From contig NZ_QFRX01000001.1 of NCBI RefSeq assembly GCF_003143935.1, positions 5,596,924 to 5,660,923 on the forward strand: a stretch of DNA of 64,000 bases, read 5' to 3'. The DNA is from Streptomyces sp. Act143. Lineage in GTDB: Bacteria > Actinomycetota > Actinomycetes > Streptomycetales > Streptomycetaceae. This document shows, in pieces, positions 48,146-55,949 of the stretch (within the stretch, counting starts at the first letter, position 1; each line of letters starts with the position of its first letter). The notes beneath the pieces were generated by a model. The model searched no databases and had not been told where the DNA came from. It worked only from the letters and a program-made list of their open reading frames with translations. Made by a program: the position numbers and the translations under genes.

Positions 48146-49297
48146 ATGACTCCCACGACGGAGACCACGGTCGGTATCGGCGGCGCCGCGGAGAGCACCG
48201 ACATGGTGCTCAACATCGGGCCGCAGCACCCGTCCACGCACGGCGTGCTGCGCCTCAGGCTGGTCCTGGACGGCGAGCGCATCACGAGCGCGGAGCCGGT
48301 GATCGGGTACATGCACCGCGGCGCGGAGAAGCTCTTCGAGGCGCGCGACTACCGCCAGATCATCATGCTCGCCAACCGCCACGACTGGCTGTCGGCCTTC
48401 TCCAACGAGCTGGGCGTGGTCCTCGCCGTCGAACGCATGCTGGGCATGGAGGTCCCCACGCGCGCGGTGTGGACGCGCACGCTGCTCGCGGAGCTCAACC
48501 GGGTCCTCAACCATCTGATGTTCCTCGGCTCCTACCCGCTGGAGCTGGGCGGCATCACGCCGGTGTTCTACGCGTTCCGGGAGCGCGAGGTGCTCCAGAA
48601 CGTCATGGAGGAGGTCTCCGGCGGGCGGATGCACTACATGTTCAACCGCGTCGGCGGCCTCAAGGAGGACCTGCCCGCCGGCTGGGCCGGACGCGCGCGT
48701 GCCGCCGTCGCCGCCGTGCGCTCGCGCATGGACGTGTACGACGACCTGGTGCTCGGCAACGAGATCTTCCGGGGACGCACGCGGGGCGTGGGCGCCCTCG
48801 CGCCGGAGATCGTGCACGCCTACGGCGTGAGCGGCCCCATCGCGCGCGCTTCCGGCGTCGACTTCGACCTGCGCCGCGACGAGCCCTACCTCGCCTACGG
48901 GGAGCTCCAGGACACCCTGAAGGTGGCCACCCGGACGGAGGGCGACTGTCTCGCCCGCTTCGAGGTCCTCCTGGAGCAGACCCGCAACGCCCTCGACCTC
49001 GCCGACGCCTGCCTCGACCGGCTCGCCGAGCTGGAGCCCGGTCCGATCAACCAGCGGCTCCCCAAGGTCCTGAAGGCGCCCGAGGGCCACACCTACGCCT
49101 GGACCGAGAACCCGCTCGGCATCAACGGCTACTACCTCGTCAGCAAGGGCGAGAAGACTCCGTACCGCCTCAAGCTCCGCTCGGCCTCGTACAACAACAT
49201 CCAGGCACTGGTGGAGCTGCTGCCGGGGACGCTGGTCGCGGACATGGTGGCGATTCTCGGGTCACTGTTCTTCGTGGTCGGGGACATCGACAAGTAG
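48146..49297 (+). CDS. nuoD: Stand-alone NADH-quinone oxidoreductase subunit D paralogue
   Basis: 383 residues from ATG 48146 (GGAGAG nine bases upstream; GTG 48140 also possible). The complex I 49-kDa subunit core is intact: NIGPQHPSTHGVLRLRL, GYMHRGAEKLFEARDY, NRHDWLSAFSNEL, RTLLAELNRVLNHLMFLG and EGHTYAWTENPLGINGYYLVSKG. It is shorter than the subunit of the nuo operon and no other nuo gene is near, so it is the second NuoD known in Streptomyces. It could replace NuoD in a variant complex I or serve another quinone-linked enzyme. Its 3' end overlaps the convergent MidA-like gene by 36 bases. Confidence 0.92.
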   Translation: MTPTTETTVGIGGAAESTDMVLNIGPQHPSTHGVLRLRLVLDGERITSAEPVIGYMHRGAEKLFEARDYRQIIMLANRHDWLSAFSNELGVVLAVERMLGMEVPTRAVWTRTLLAELNRVLNHLMFLGSYPLELGGITPVFYAFREREVLQNVMEEVSGGRMHYMFNRVGGLKEDLPAGWAGRARAAVAAVRSRMDVYDDLVLGNEIFRGRTRGVGALAPEIVHAYGVSGPIARASGVDFDLRRDEPYLAYGELQDTLKVATRTEGDCLARFEVLLEQTRNALDLADACLDRLAELEPGPINQRLPKVLKAPEGHTYAWTENPLGINGYYLVSKGEKTPYRLKLRSASYNNIQALVELLPGTLVADMVAILGSLFFVVGDIDK

Positions 49298-50314
49298 CCC
49301 TCCCAGGGACGCGTGCCCGATCCCCACCGGCTGGAGCAGCCAGCCGAAGTCGCCCAGGCCCCCGGGTGCCGTGAGCTCGGCGGCTTCACCGGCGCTCGCG
49401 AGGGCGCGTACGTAGGCCGCCGGTTGTGTGGTCGCGAGCGCGAGCGGGGGGCGTGCGCCGTTGATCTCCAAGGCGCGCAGGGCGGCGCGTTGCGTCAGGA
49501 CGCGCCCTCCGGGCACGGCGCACGCCTCCCGCGCGGTCTCCAGCGCCGCGTCCAGCGCGACGTGCGCCGTGAGGTCGCACGACCCGTCCGGCACGGGCGC
49601 CGTCTCGCGCCCCGCGCGAAATCCCGTGAGCGTCCCGAACGGGGGGCGGGTGTCCGCGGCGTGCGCGTAGTCGACCGCCACCGCGAGCCCCTGCCGCACC
49701 GACGCGACCGCATCGGCCCACGCCTCGTCCCGCGGCAGCCCGATCTCCGCCCGCAGCCCCTCCTCGGCCGGCAGCGGCCACCACCGGGCGAGCCAGCGGG
49801 CCTCCGCGCCGGCCAGGGGCTCCCCGAGCCGTTCGGTCCCGTCCCGCCGTACGAGCACCCGGCGCGCCACCCCCGCGGGGTCCACCTCGGCGACCTCCAC
49901 GGGCACGTTGTCCAGCCACTCGTTGGCGAACAGCAGCCCGGTGATCCCGCGCGGGGGCGTGGGCAGCCACTCGATCCGGTCGTCGAGGCCGGGCGGGCGG
50001 CCGGCGATCTCGACGGCGTATGCGCGCGTGCGGGCCGCGACGTCCGCGGGCAGCGCCGCGAGGACGCCGGTGACCAGCTCGCCCCGGCCCGCCGCCATGT
50101 CGACGAAGTCGAGCGCCGCGGGCCGCTCCAGCGCCTCGTCGACCCGGCACAACAGCCGGGCCACCGCCTCGGCGAACAGCGGCGAGGCGTGCACGGACGT
50201 ACGGAAGTGACCGGCCGGGCCCTCAGGGCGGCGGTAGAAGCCTTCCGGGCCGTACAGGGCGGCCTCGGCCGCCTCCCGCCAGCCGCGCCACTCGCCCGCC
50301 GTCCCGTCCGTCAC
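49262..50314 (-). CDS. MidA/NDUFAF7-type SAM-dependent methyltransferase (COG1565)
   Basis: 350 residues from GTG 50314. Features of the family: ALYGPEGFYRRPEGPAGHFRTS at the N-terminus, the SAM-binding strand and loop FVDMAAGRGELVTGVLAAL (about 68-86), FANEWLDNVPVEV (conserved NExxDxxPV), and a C-terminal TQRAALRALEINGA. In mitochondria the orthologue NDUFAF7 dimethylates an arginine of NDUFS2, the NuoD homologue. The gene converges on, and overlaps, the nuoD paralogue. TAGTCT lies six bases before the GTG, so a leaderless mRNA is likely. Confidence 0.85.
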   Translation of the reverse strand: MTDGTAGEWRGWREAAEAALYGPEGFYRRPEGPAGHFRTSVHASPLFAEAVARLLCRVDEALERPAALDFVDMAAGRGELVTGVLAALPADVAARTRAYAVEIAGRPPGLDDRIEWLPTPPRGITGLLFANEWLDNVPVEVAEVDPAGVARRVLVRRDGTERLGEPLAGAEARWLARWWPLPAEEGLRAEIGLPRDEAWADAVASVRQGLAVAVDYAHAADTRPPFGTLTGFRAGRETAPVPDGSCDLTAHVALDAALETAREACAVPGGRVLTQRAALRALEINGARPPLALATTQPAAYVRALASAGEAAELTAPGGLGDFGWLLQPVGIGHASLGGLLVDVPDHEEQ

Positions 50315-50320
50315 GGCGCC

Positions 50321-50326
50321 AGACTA
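50321..50326 (-). promoter_or_regulatory. -10 box for a leaderless MidA-like transcript
   Basis: On the minus strand TAGTCT, six bases (GGCGCC), then GTG 50314. Confidence 0.6.
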
Positions 50327-50419
50327 TGCGTACAGGGGAGCGGGGCCTCCACCTTGGGGAGTATGCCGGGGGCGCATGGATCGATCCTCCGGTTGACCCC
50401 TGCACACATCACGCTTCCC

Positions 50420-50425
50420 TACGCT
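50420..50425 (+). promoter_or_regulatory. -10 box for the histidine kinase transcript
   Basis: TACGCT ends seven bases before GTG 50433, with no ribosome site between, so the mRNA is likely leaderless. TTGACC (50393-50398) lies upstream, but the spacer of 21 bases is longer than normal. Confidence 0.55.
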
Positions 50426-50432
50426 GGGTTAC

Positions 50433-51635
50433 GTGCAGCGCCTCTATGACTTCCTCCGCAGGCACCCGACATGGGTCGACGGCTTCTGGGCCGTCTTCCT
50501 GTTCGGGATCTCGGTCTTGTTCGAAGTCTCCGCGCGGGCCGACCACGGCACCGACGCGCAGGCCGCGGTCGTCCCGATCATCCTCCTGCTGTGCCTGGTG
50601 ATCGCGCTGCGCCGACGCATGCCGGAGAAGATGCTGCTCCTGGCCATCGGCATCGGCGTCGCCCAACTGGTGGTGGACGTCCCGACCACGCCGGGCGACT
50701 TCGCGTTCCTCGTCATCGTCTACACCGTCGCCGCCACCGGCGCCCGCTGGGCGTCCCGGCTCGCCCTCGCCATGGGCCTGGGCGCGGCGTGCGTGGCGCA
50801 TCTGCGGTGGTGGAACCACGACGCGACCGCCCTGGCCAACGCGGCGCTGATCGTCTTCCAGACGGTGCCGTTCGCGCTGGCCTGGGTGCTCGGCGACTCG
50901 ATCCGCACCCGGCGCGCCTACTTCGCGCAGCTGGAGGAGCGCGCGAGCCGGCTGGAGAAGGAGCGCGAGGCGCAGGCGAAGGTCGCGGTCGCCGCCGAGC
51001 GCGCCCGCATCGCGCGCGAGCTCCATGACGTGGTCGCGCACAACGTCTCGGTGATGGTGGTGCAGGCCGACGGCGCCGCCTACGTCCTCGACGCCGCGCC
51101 CGACCAGGCCAAGAAGGCCCTGGAGACGATCTCCTCCACCGGCCGCCAGGCCCTCGCCGAGATGCGCCGCCTGCTGGGCGTGCTGCGCACCGGCGAGCAC
51201 CAGGAGGGCGGTGAGTACGTCCCGCAGCCCGACGTCGAGCAGATCGACGACCTGGTGGAGCAGTGCCGCACCTCCGGGCTGCCGGTCGACTTCAAGATCG
51301 AGGGCACCCCCCGCCCGCTGCCCAGCGGCGTCGAGCTGACGGCGTACCGCATCGTGCAGGAGGCGCTGACCAACACCCGCAAGCACGGCGGGCCCAACGC
51401 GGGCGCGAGCGTGCGCCTGGTCTACTTCGACGACGGTCTCGGTCTGCTGGTCGAGGACGACGGCAAGGGCGCTCCGCACGAGCTGTACGAGGACGGCGGC
51501 GCCGACGGCCAGGGACACGGCCTGATCGGCATGCGCGAGCGCGTCGGTATGGTCGGCGGCACGCTGGATGCGGGGCCGCGTCCGGGCGGAGGATTCCGTA
51601 TCAGCGCGCTCCTGCCGCTCAAACCGGCGCACTGA
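50433..51635 (+). CDS. Sensor histidine kinase, NarL-partner type
   Basis: 400 residues from GTG 50433. Four or five membrane helices in the first 155 residues with very short loops, so the signal is probably sensed in the membrane. A HisKA_3 dimerisation helix follows with phosphorylated His198 in RIARELHDVVAHNVSVMV, then HATPase_c with N box YRIVQEALTNTRKHG and G boxes LVEDDGKGAP and GHGLIGMRERVGMVGG. It pairs with the LuxR-type response regulator encoded 92 bases later. The trigger and targets are not deducible from sequence. Confidence 0.92.
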   Translation: MQRLYDFLRRHPTWVDGFWAVFLFGISVLFEVSARADHGTDAQAAVVPIILLLCLVIALRRRMPEKMLLLAIGIGVAQLVVDVPTTPGDFAFLVIVYTVAATGARWASRLALAMGLGAACVAHLRWWNHDATALANAALIVFQTVPFALAWVLGDSIRTRRAYFAQLEERASRLEKEREAQAKVAVAAERARIARELHDVVAHNVSVMVVQADGAAYVLDAAPDQAKKALETISSTGRQALAEMRRLLGVLRTGEHQEGGEYVPQPDVEQIDDLVEQCRTSGLPVDFKIEGTPRPLPSGVELTAYRIVQEALTNTRKHGGPNAGASVRLVYFDDGLGLLVEDDGKGAPHELYEDGGADGQGHGLIGMRERVGMVGGTLDAGPRPGGGFRISALLPLKPAH

Positions 51636-51727
51636 CGCCGACGCGCGCCCCCTGTTGACACCTGTAACACCCCGGTCGACGCAACCAGAAGACGCGTCCA
51701 GACACGACAGAGACGGAAGAGGCCCCG

Positions 51728-52399
51728 ATGACGATCCGCGTGATGCTCGTCGACGACCAGGTGCTGCTGCGCACCGGGTTCCGGATGGTGCTCGCCGCCC
51801 AGCCGGACATGGAGGTCGTCGCGGAGGCGGGCGACGGCGTCGAGGCCCTCCAGGTGCTGCGGGCGACGGCCGTCGACGTGGTGCTGATGGACGTGCGCAT
51901 GCCGAAGCTGGACGGTGTGGAGACCACCCGTCGCATCTGCCAGGAGGAGAACCCTCCGAAGGTGCTGATCCTGACCACCTTCGACCTCGACGAGTACGCC
52001 TTCTCGGGGCTGAAGGCGGGCGCGTCCGGCTTCATGCTCAAGGACGTGCCGCCCGGCGAGCTCCTCGCCGCGATCCGCGCGGTGCACAGCGGCGACGCCG
52101 TGGTGGCGCCCTCGACCACACGCCGGCTCCTCGACCGGTTCGCGCCGATGCTGCCGAGCGCCGGCAAGGAGCCCCAGCACAAGGAGCTGGAGCGGCTCAC
52201 CGACCGCGAGCGCGAGGTCATGGTGCTGGTCGCGCAGGGCCTGTCCAACGGCGAGATCGCGGCCCGGCTGGTGCTGTCCGAGGCGACCGTGAAGACCCAC
52301 GTGGGCCGCATCCTGACCAAGCTGGGACTCAGGGACCGGGTGCAGGTGGTCGTGCTGGCCTATGAGACGGGGCTGGTGCGGGCCGGCGGGCACGGCTGA
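51728..52399 (+). CDS. LuxR-type response regulator
   Basis: 223 residues. Receiver domain with phosphoacceptor Asp55 in VVLMDVRMPK, acid pair DD (9-10), Thr in LILTTFD and Lys in FMLKDVPPGEL. LuxR/FixJ DNA-binding domain at about 155-215 (LERLTDREREVMVLVAQGLSNGEIAARLVLSEATVKTHVGRIL, by position). Expected to be phosphorylated by the kinase encoded just upstream. GAAGAGG precedes the ATG. Confidence 0.93.
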   Translation: MTIRVMLVDDQVLLRTGFRMVLAAQPDMEVVAEAGDGVEALQVLRATAVDVVLMDVRMPKLDGVETTRRICQEENPPKVLILTTFDLDEYAFSGLKAGASGFMLKDVPPGELLAAIRAVHSGDAVVAPSTTRRLLDRFAPMLPSAGKEPQHKELERLTDREREVMVLVAQGLSNGEIAARLVLSEATVKTHVGRILTKLGLRDRVQVVVLAYETGLVRAGGHG

Positions 52400-52444
52400 C
52401 GGCTGACATCCGGCGAGCGCGGCCCTCACCGGACCGCCACCCAC

Positions 52445-52450
52445 TAGGGT
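52445..52450 (+). promoter_or_regulatory. -10 box for a leaderless tmrB-like transcript
   Basis: TAGGGT, six bases (CTGCGC), then ATG 52457; no ribosome site and no clear -35 box. Confidence 0.65.
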
Positions 52451-52456
52451 CTGCGC

Positions 52457-53089
52457 ATGCTTCTCTGGATCAACGGCCCCTTCGGGGGCGGCAAGACACA
52501 GACGGCATACGAGATCCAGCGCCGCCTGCCCGGCAGTGTCGTCTGCGACCCCGAGCACGCGGGCTTCGGGCTGCGCCGCATGCTGCCGCCCGAACTCCGG
52601 GGCGATTTCCAGGACTTGGCCGCATGGCGGCAGGGCGTCGTGGAAGTGCTCGACCTCGCCCTCACCAAGCACGACGGCGTGGTCATCGCTCCCATGACGG
52701 TGACGGACTCCGGCCACTTCGCGGAGACCGTGGGGCGGTTGCGCGAACTCGGCCATGACGTACGGCACTTCACGCTCCTCGCGCAGCGCGAGACCGTCAT
52801 CAGGCGGCTGCGGGAGCGCGGTCCGGGGCATCTCCTTCGGTTCGCCGTAGGGAAGAACGTCGGCCTGGGGCGCGAGACGTGGGCCGTGCAGCAGCTCGAC
52901 CACTGTCTGGAGCGGCTGCGCGAGCCCGAGTTCGCCGAGCATCTGTGGACCGACGACTCGACCGTGCCGAAGACCGCGGACCGTATCGCCGTCCTGGCCG
53001 GGTTGAGGCTGCGGCCCAACCATGAAGGCGCGCTGCGGACGCGGTTCAGGCAGGTGCGCGTCGGTGTGAAGCACATCCGGTTCGACTGA
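52457..53089 (+). CDS. TmrB-like P-loop ATPase (tunicamycin-resistance family)
   Basis: 210 residues. P-loop NGPFGGGKT at residues 6-14, immediately after MLLWI, then DPEHAGFGLRRMLPPE, VVIAPMTVTDSG and HFTLLAQRETVIRRLRERG. The layout and these motifs match Bacillus subtilis TmrB, an ATP-binding protein that gives tunicamycin resistance, probably by binding the drug at the membrane. Here the function is inferred from that similarity; tunicamycins are Streptomyces products. No biosynthesis genes are adjacent. Confidence 0.82.
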   Translation: MLLWINGPFGGGKTQTAYEIQRRLPGSVVCDPEHAGFGLRRMLPPELRGDFQDLAAWRQGVVEVLDLALTKHDGVVIAPMTVTDSGHFAETVGRLRELGHDVRHFTLLAQRETVIRRLRERGPGHLLRFAVGKNVGLGRETWAVQQLDHCLERLREPEFAEHLWTDDSTVPKTADRIAVLAGLRLRPNHEGALRTRFRQVRVGVKHIRFD

Positions 53090-53100
53090 GCGGGGTGCGC

Positions 53101-54207
53101 TCAGCGCAGGATGCCCTCCAGGAAGTCGCTGCCCAGGCGGGCCACCATGGTCACGTCCAGCTGGTGCAGGACGTAGCGGCCGCGACGGCGGGTGGTGATC
53201 AGGCCGGCCTTCTTGAGGACGCTCAGGTGCCGGGATATCTCGGGGGCCGTCATGCCGTGCACCTGAGCCAGCTCGCTCGTGGTGTAGGCGCTGCGGGCCA
53301 GATGGCGGCACAGGCGCATCCGGACGGGGTGGGAGAGCGCGGTCATCCGCAGGGTCAGCTGTTCCACCGACGGCGGTGACGTCAGCTCCGGCGAGCCGAC
53401 CGGGTAGTGCAGCGTCGGCTGCCAGTCGTAGCGGTGCAGGACGCTCAGATGCGGCCAGCCCAGGCTCGTCGGGACGAGCAGCAGGCCGCCGCCCCCCGTG
53501 GCCGTGTGGCCCTCGCCCAGCTTGTCGACCGTGATCCGCGCGGAGGGCTCGTCGAGCGTCACCGCCGGGGACACCGCGGTCAGCGCCTCGGCGAGCCCCT
53601 TGCGTCGCAGCAGGTCGGTCTTGTGGCGGGCGTCGGCCGCGAGCTGGTGGCGCAGCCGGGACCAGGTGTCGGCGAAGAACGCCGCGTCGCAGTCCTCGAC
53701 GAACTCCCGGAACCAGGCCCGGATCCGCGCCGGGTCGGCCAGCAGCCGCTCGGTGAACCGCACCTGCTGGGGGCCGCGGGACGCGGACAGCTCCAGGGCG
53801 CGTCGGTGCAGCCCGGGGTCGGAGAGCACGCCGGGGCCGTACGAGGAGTACGGCGGGGCGCAGGTGAACTCCAGAGCCGCGTCCACGAACTGCTCGTCCG
53901 TCAGCTTGTCCAGCGAGTCCAGGTCCTGGGCGATGGTGGCCCCCGGAAGCGCGCTCCGGCCCGGCAGGCCGGCGAAGGGCATGAACAGGTCGGAGAAGGT
54001 GGTCCGCCACAGGAAGTCCGCCTCGCACATCCGGTCGGCGAGATGCGAGTCGAGCCGCGCGGTCACGCCCGTCACCCAGCCCTGCAGCCCCGGATGGTGA
54101 CCCGGCTCGGACAGTGCGTGCAGCGCCATGCCGAGCTCGGCCAGGGGGGAGGGGACGACGGCGACCCTCTCCGGCCGCAGCCCCGCGATGTCGATGCGCA
54201 CGCTCAT
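53101..54207 (-). CDS. ArsR-type regulator with DUF5937 sensor domain
   Basis: 368 residues from ATG 54207 (GTG 54222 is an alternative). The N-terminal 270 residues form the DUF5937 domain (RVAVVPSPLAELGMALHAL, LPGATIAQDLDSLD, GGGLLLVPTSLGWPHLSVLH). The C-terminal part is a winged helix, MTALSHPVRMRLCRHLARSAYTTSELAQVHGMTAPEISRHLSVLKKAGL by position, followed by TTRRRGRYVLHQLD. It probably senses a small molecule and regulates its own region: a perfect palindrome lies upstream, in the gap to the divergent small gene. Confidence 0.85.
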   Translation of the reverse strand: MSVRIDIAGLRPERVAVVPSPLAELGMALHALSEPGHHPGLQGWVTGVTARLDSHLADRMCEADFLWRTTFSDLFMPFAGLPGRSALPGATIAQDLDSLDKLTDEQFVDAALEFTCAPPYSSYGPGVLSDPGLHRRALELSASRGPQQVRFTERLLADPARIRAWFREFVEDCDAAFFADTWSRLRHQLAADARHKTDLLRRKGLAEALTAVSPAVTLDEPSARITVDKLGEGHTATGGGGLLLVPTSLGWPHLSVLHRYDWQPTLHYPVGSPELTSPPSVEQLTLRMTALSHPVRMRLCRHLARSAYTTSELAQVHGMTAPEISRHLSVLKKAGLITTRRRGRYVLHQLDVTMVARLGSDFLEGILR

Positions 54208-54248
54208 GCCCTCATGGTGCACCCCGCCACTGACAACGCCGCCCCCGA

Positions 54249-54265
54249 TTGACGGCGGCCGTCAA
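54249..54265. promoter_or_regulatory. 17-bp perfect palindrome between the ArsR-DUF5937 gene and a small gene
   Basis: TTGACGGCGGCCGTCAA is an 8-1-8 dyad. Its TTGACG end can be a -35 box on either strand, so a bound regulator would block both promoters. It lies 41 bases from the regulator start and 97 bases from the small gene. Confidence 0.75.
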
Positions 54266-54362
54266 ACGGCGCGACTTCGCCGCCGTACCGGCGCAACCTG
54301 GGACGACCGGGGCAGCCGCGGCCCCCGCCCCATCGGAGAACGTCCCGAGAAGGCGACCAGTC

Positions 54363-54566
54363 ATGAGCATCACGCAGCAGTACCTCCTCGACACCTACCG
54401 CGCCCGGCAGCACGGTGAGCCCGCCCCGCCCGCGCCCGGCGCCCACGACTGGCAGGTCGTGCGCGAGTGGCGGGACCACCGCCTCTTCCGCGCGGTGCTC
54501 GCCGAACGCCCGGCCCGCGGGCGGATACGCCGGGCCCTGGGCCACTGGCTGCACCCCACCCGTTGA
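54363..54566 (+). CDS. Small basic protein divergent from the ArsR-DUF5937 regulator
   Basis: 67 residues (MSITQQYLLDTYRARQHGEP...), with WQVVREWRDHRLFRAVLAERPARGRIRRALGHWL. It resembles small Streptomyces proteins of the DUF6222 type, which lie next to such regulators. Highly basic C-terminal half; no membrane helix. AGAAGG lies upstream of the ATG. No function known; likely the regulated partner of the divergent gene. Confidence 0.6.
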   Translation: MSITQQYLLDTYRARQHGEPAPPAPGAHDWQVVREWRDHRLFRAVLAERPARGRIRRALGHWLHPTR

Positions 54567-54587
54567 GCCCTGGGACGTGTCCGCGAC

Positions 54588-55751
54588 CTAGGGCAGCCTG
54601 GCCGCGAAGTCCGCGACGGCCGCCTTGACGTCGGCGGCCGTCCACTCCAGGCCGGCGGCGCCGACGGTGACCTCGGAGACGGCGAGGCCGGGCCCGCCAC
54701 GCTCCCAGTACCCGGTGAACAGGTACGTCCCGGTCTCCTCCGCCTGGCGCACCGCCGCCTCGATCAGCACGTCGGGGTCATGGGGCAGCCAGACCTGGAA
54801 CTGGTGGGTGTGCGGCTCCTCGGGGTGCACGCGCGCCCACGCCAGGCCGGCGTCGGCGAACCCTTCCCGCAGCGCGGCGGCCACCACGCGCGCGTGGCGG
54901 ACGTACTCCGGCAGCCTGGGCAGTTCCCGTTCCAGGCCGACGAGCGCCGACAGCGCCGTGGGGAACTGCTGGAAGGCCGTCCCGCCGTACCGGTGCCGCC
55001 AGGTCTTCGCGTCCTCCACCAGCGTCTTCGGGCCGGCGAGCGCGGCGCCGGCGAGGCCCTCCAGGGACTTGTAGAACGACACGTAGACGCTGTCCGCCAG
55101 TCCCGCGATCTCGTCCAGGGGACGGCCGAAATGGACGGTGGTCTCCCACAGGCGCGCGCCGTCGAAGTGCACCACCGCGTCGCGCTCCCGCGCGGCCTCC
55201 ACGACCTCGGTGAGCTCCTCCCAGGTGGGCAGGACGAATCCCGCGTCCCTGAGGGGCAGTTCCAGCATCAGCGCGCCGCAGGGCTCCGCGAAGTCGCGCA
55301 CCTCGTCGGCGCTCGGCATCCGCGGCTCGCTGGTCAGGCGCACCGGACGCAAGCCGCTGACCTGGGCGAAGGCCTGGCGTTCATGGACCTCGGGGTGGGC
55401 CAGGGCGTGCAGGGCGACCGTGGGGTTGCCGGTACGGGCGGCCCAGCAGCGCAGGGCGACCTGCTGGGCCATCGTGCCGGTCGGGAAGAACGCGGCGGCC
55501 TCCTTGCCCAGCAGGGACGCGACCCGCTCCTCCAGGGCCGTCACGACCCCGTTCCCGTAGATGTCCGCGGGCTCCTCCACGTCGTAGACCTCGGGGGCGG
55601 CCTCCGCCAGTGACGCGAGGCGCTCCCGGATCGTGAGGCTCAGCCCGCCGCGCCACAGAACACGCCGTGCCTCTCGCACGGCGTTCCGGCGGCGCTTCCG
55701 CAACCGTTCCTCCGCCGACTGTTCGTCCACCTGCTCCGCAGCATCGCTCAT
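54588..55751 (-). CDS. PLP-dependent threonine aldolase / beta-eliminating lyase
   Basis: 387 residues. Fold type I PLP enzyme of the low-specificity threonine aldolase family. The cofactor lysine is in SVYVSFYKSLEGLAG and the aspartate contact in VVHFDGARLW; FFPTGTMAQQVALRCWA is the phosphate cup. The first 40 residues are a basic extension (RLRKRRRNAVREARR). It would split threonine to glycine and acetaldehyde, or another beta-hydroxy amino acid. ATG 55751 is followed by SDAAEQVDEQ; an upstream in-frame ATG cannot be excluded. Divergent from the panC operon. Confidence 0.87.
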   Translation of the reverse strand: MSDAAEQVDEQSAEERLRKRRRNAVREARRVLWRGGLSLTIRERLASLAEAAPEVYDVEEPADIYGNGVVTALEERVASLLGKEAAAFFPTGTMAQQVALRCWAARTGNPTVALHALAHPEVHERQAFAQVSGLRPVRLTSEPRMPSADEVRDFAEPCGALMLELPLRDAGFVLPTWEELTEVVEAARERDAVVHFDGARLWETTVHFGRPLDEIAGLADSVYVSFYKSLEGLAGAALAGPKTLVEDAKTWRHRYGGTAFQQFPTALSALVGLERELPRLPEYVRHARVVAAALREGFADAGLAWARVHPEEPHTHQFQVWLPHDPDVLIEAAVRQAEETGTYLFTGYWERGGPGLAVSEVTVGAAGLEWTAADVKAAVADFAARLP

Positions 55752-55949
55752 GCCCCGGATCATCCCCCGCGCACTTTCCCGCGGGCACCCGCATTTCCGT
55801 TCGCGCGCGGAGTGCGCAAGCCCGTGGTCCGCGGAGTGTGGAAACCCACAGCCTGTGGACAACCGGACGCCCCTGGAACCGATCGCGTTAACATGACGAG
55901 AAATCGTCCGGTACCCAGATGCGGACTGGAACGGGAAGGCCACCGTCGC

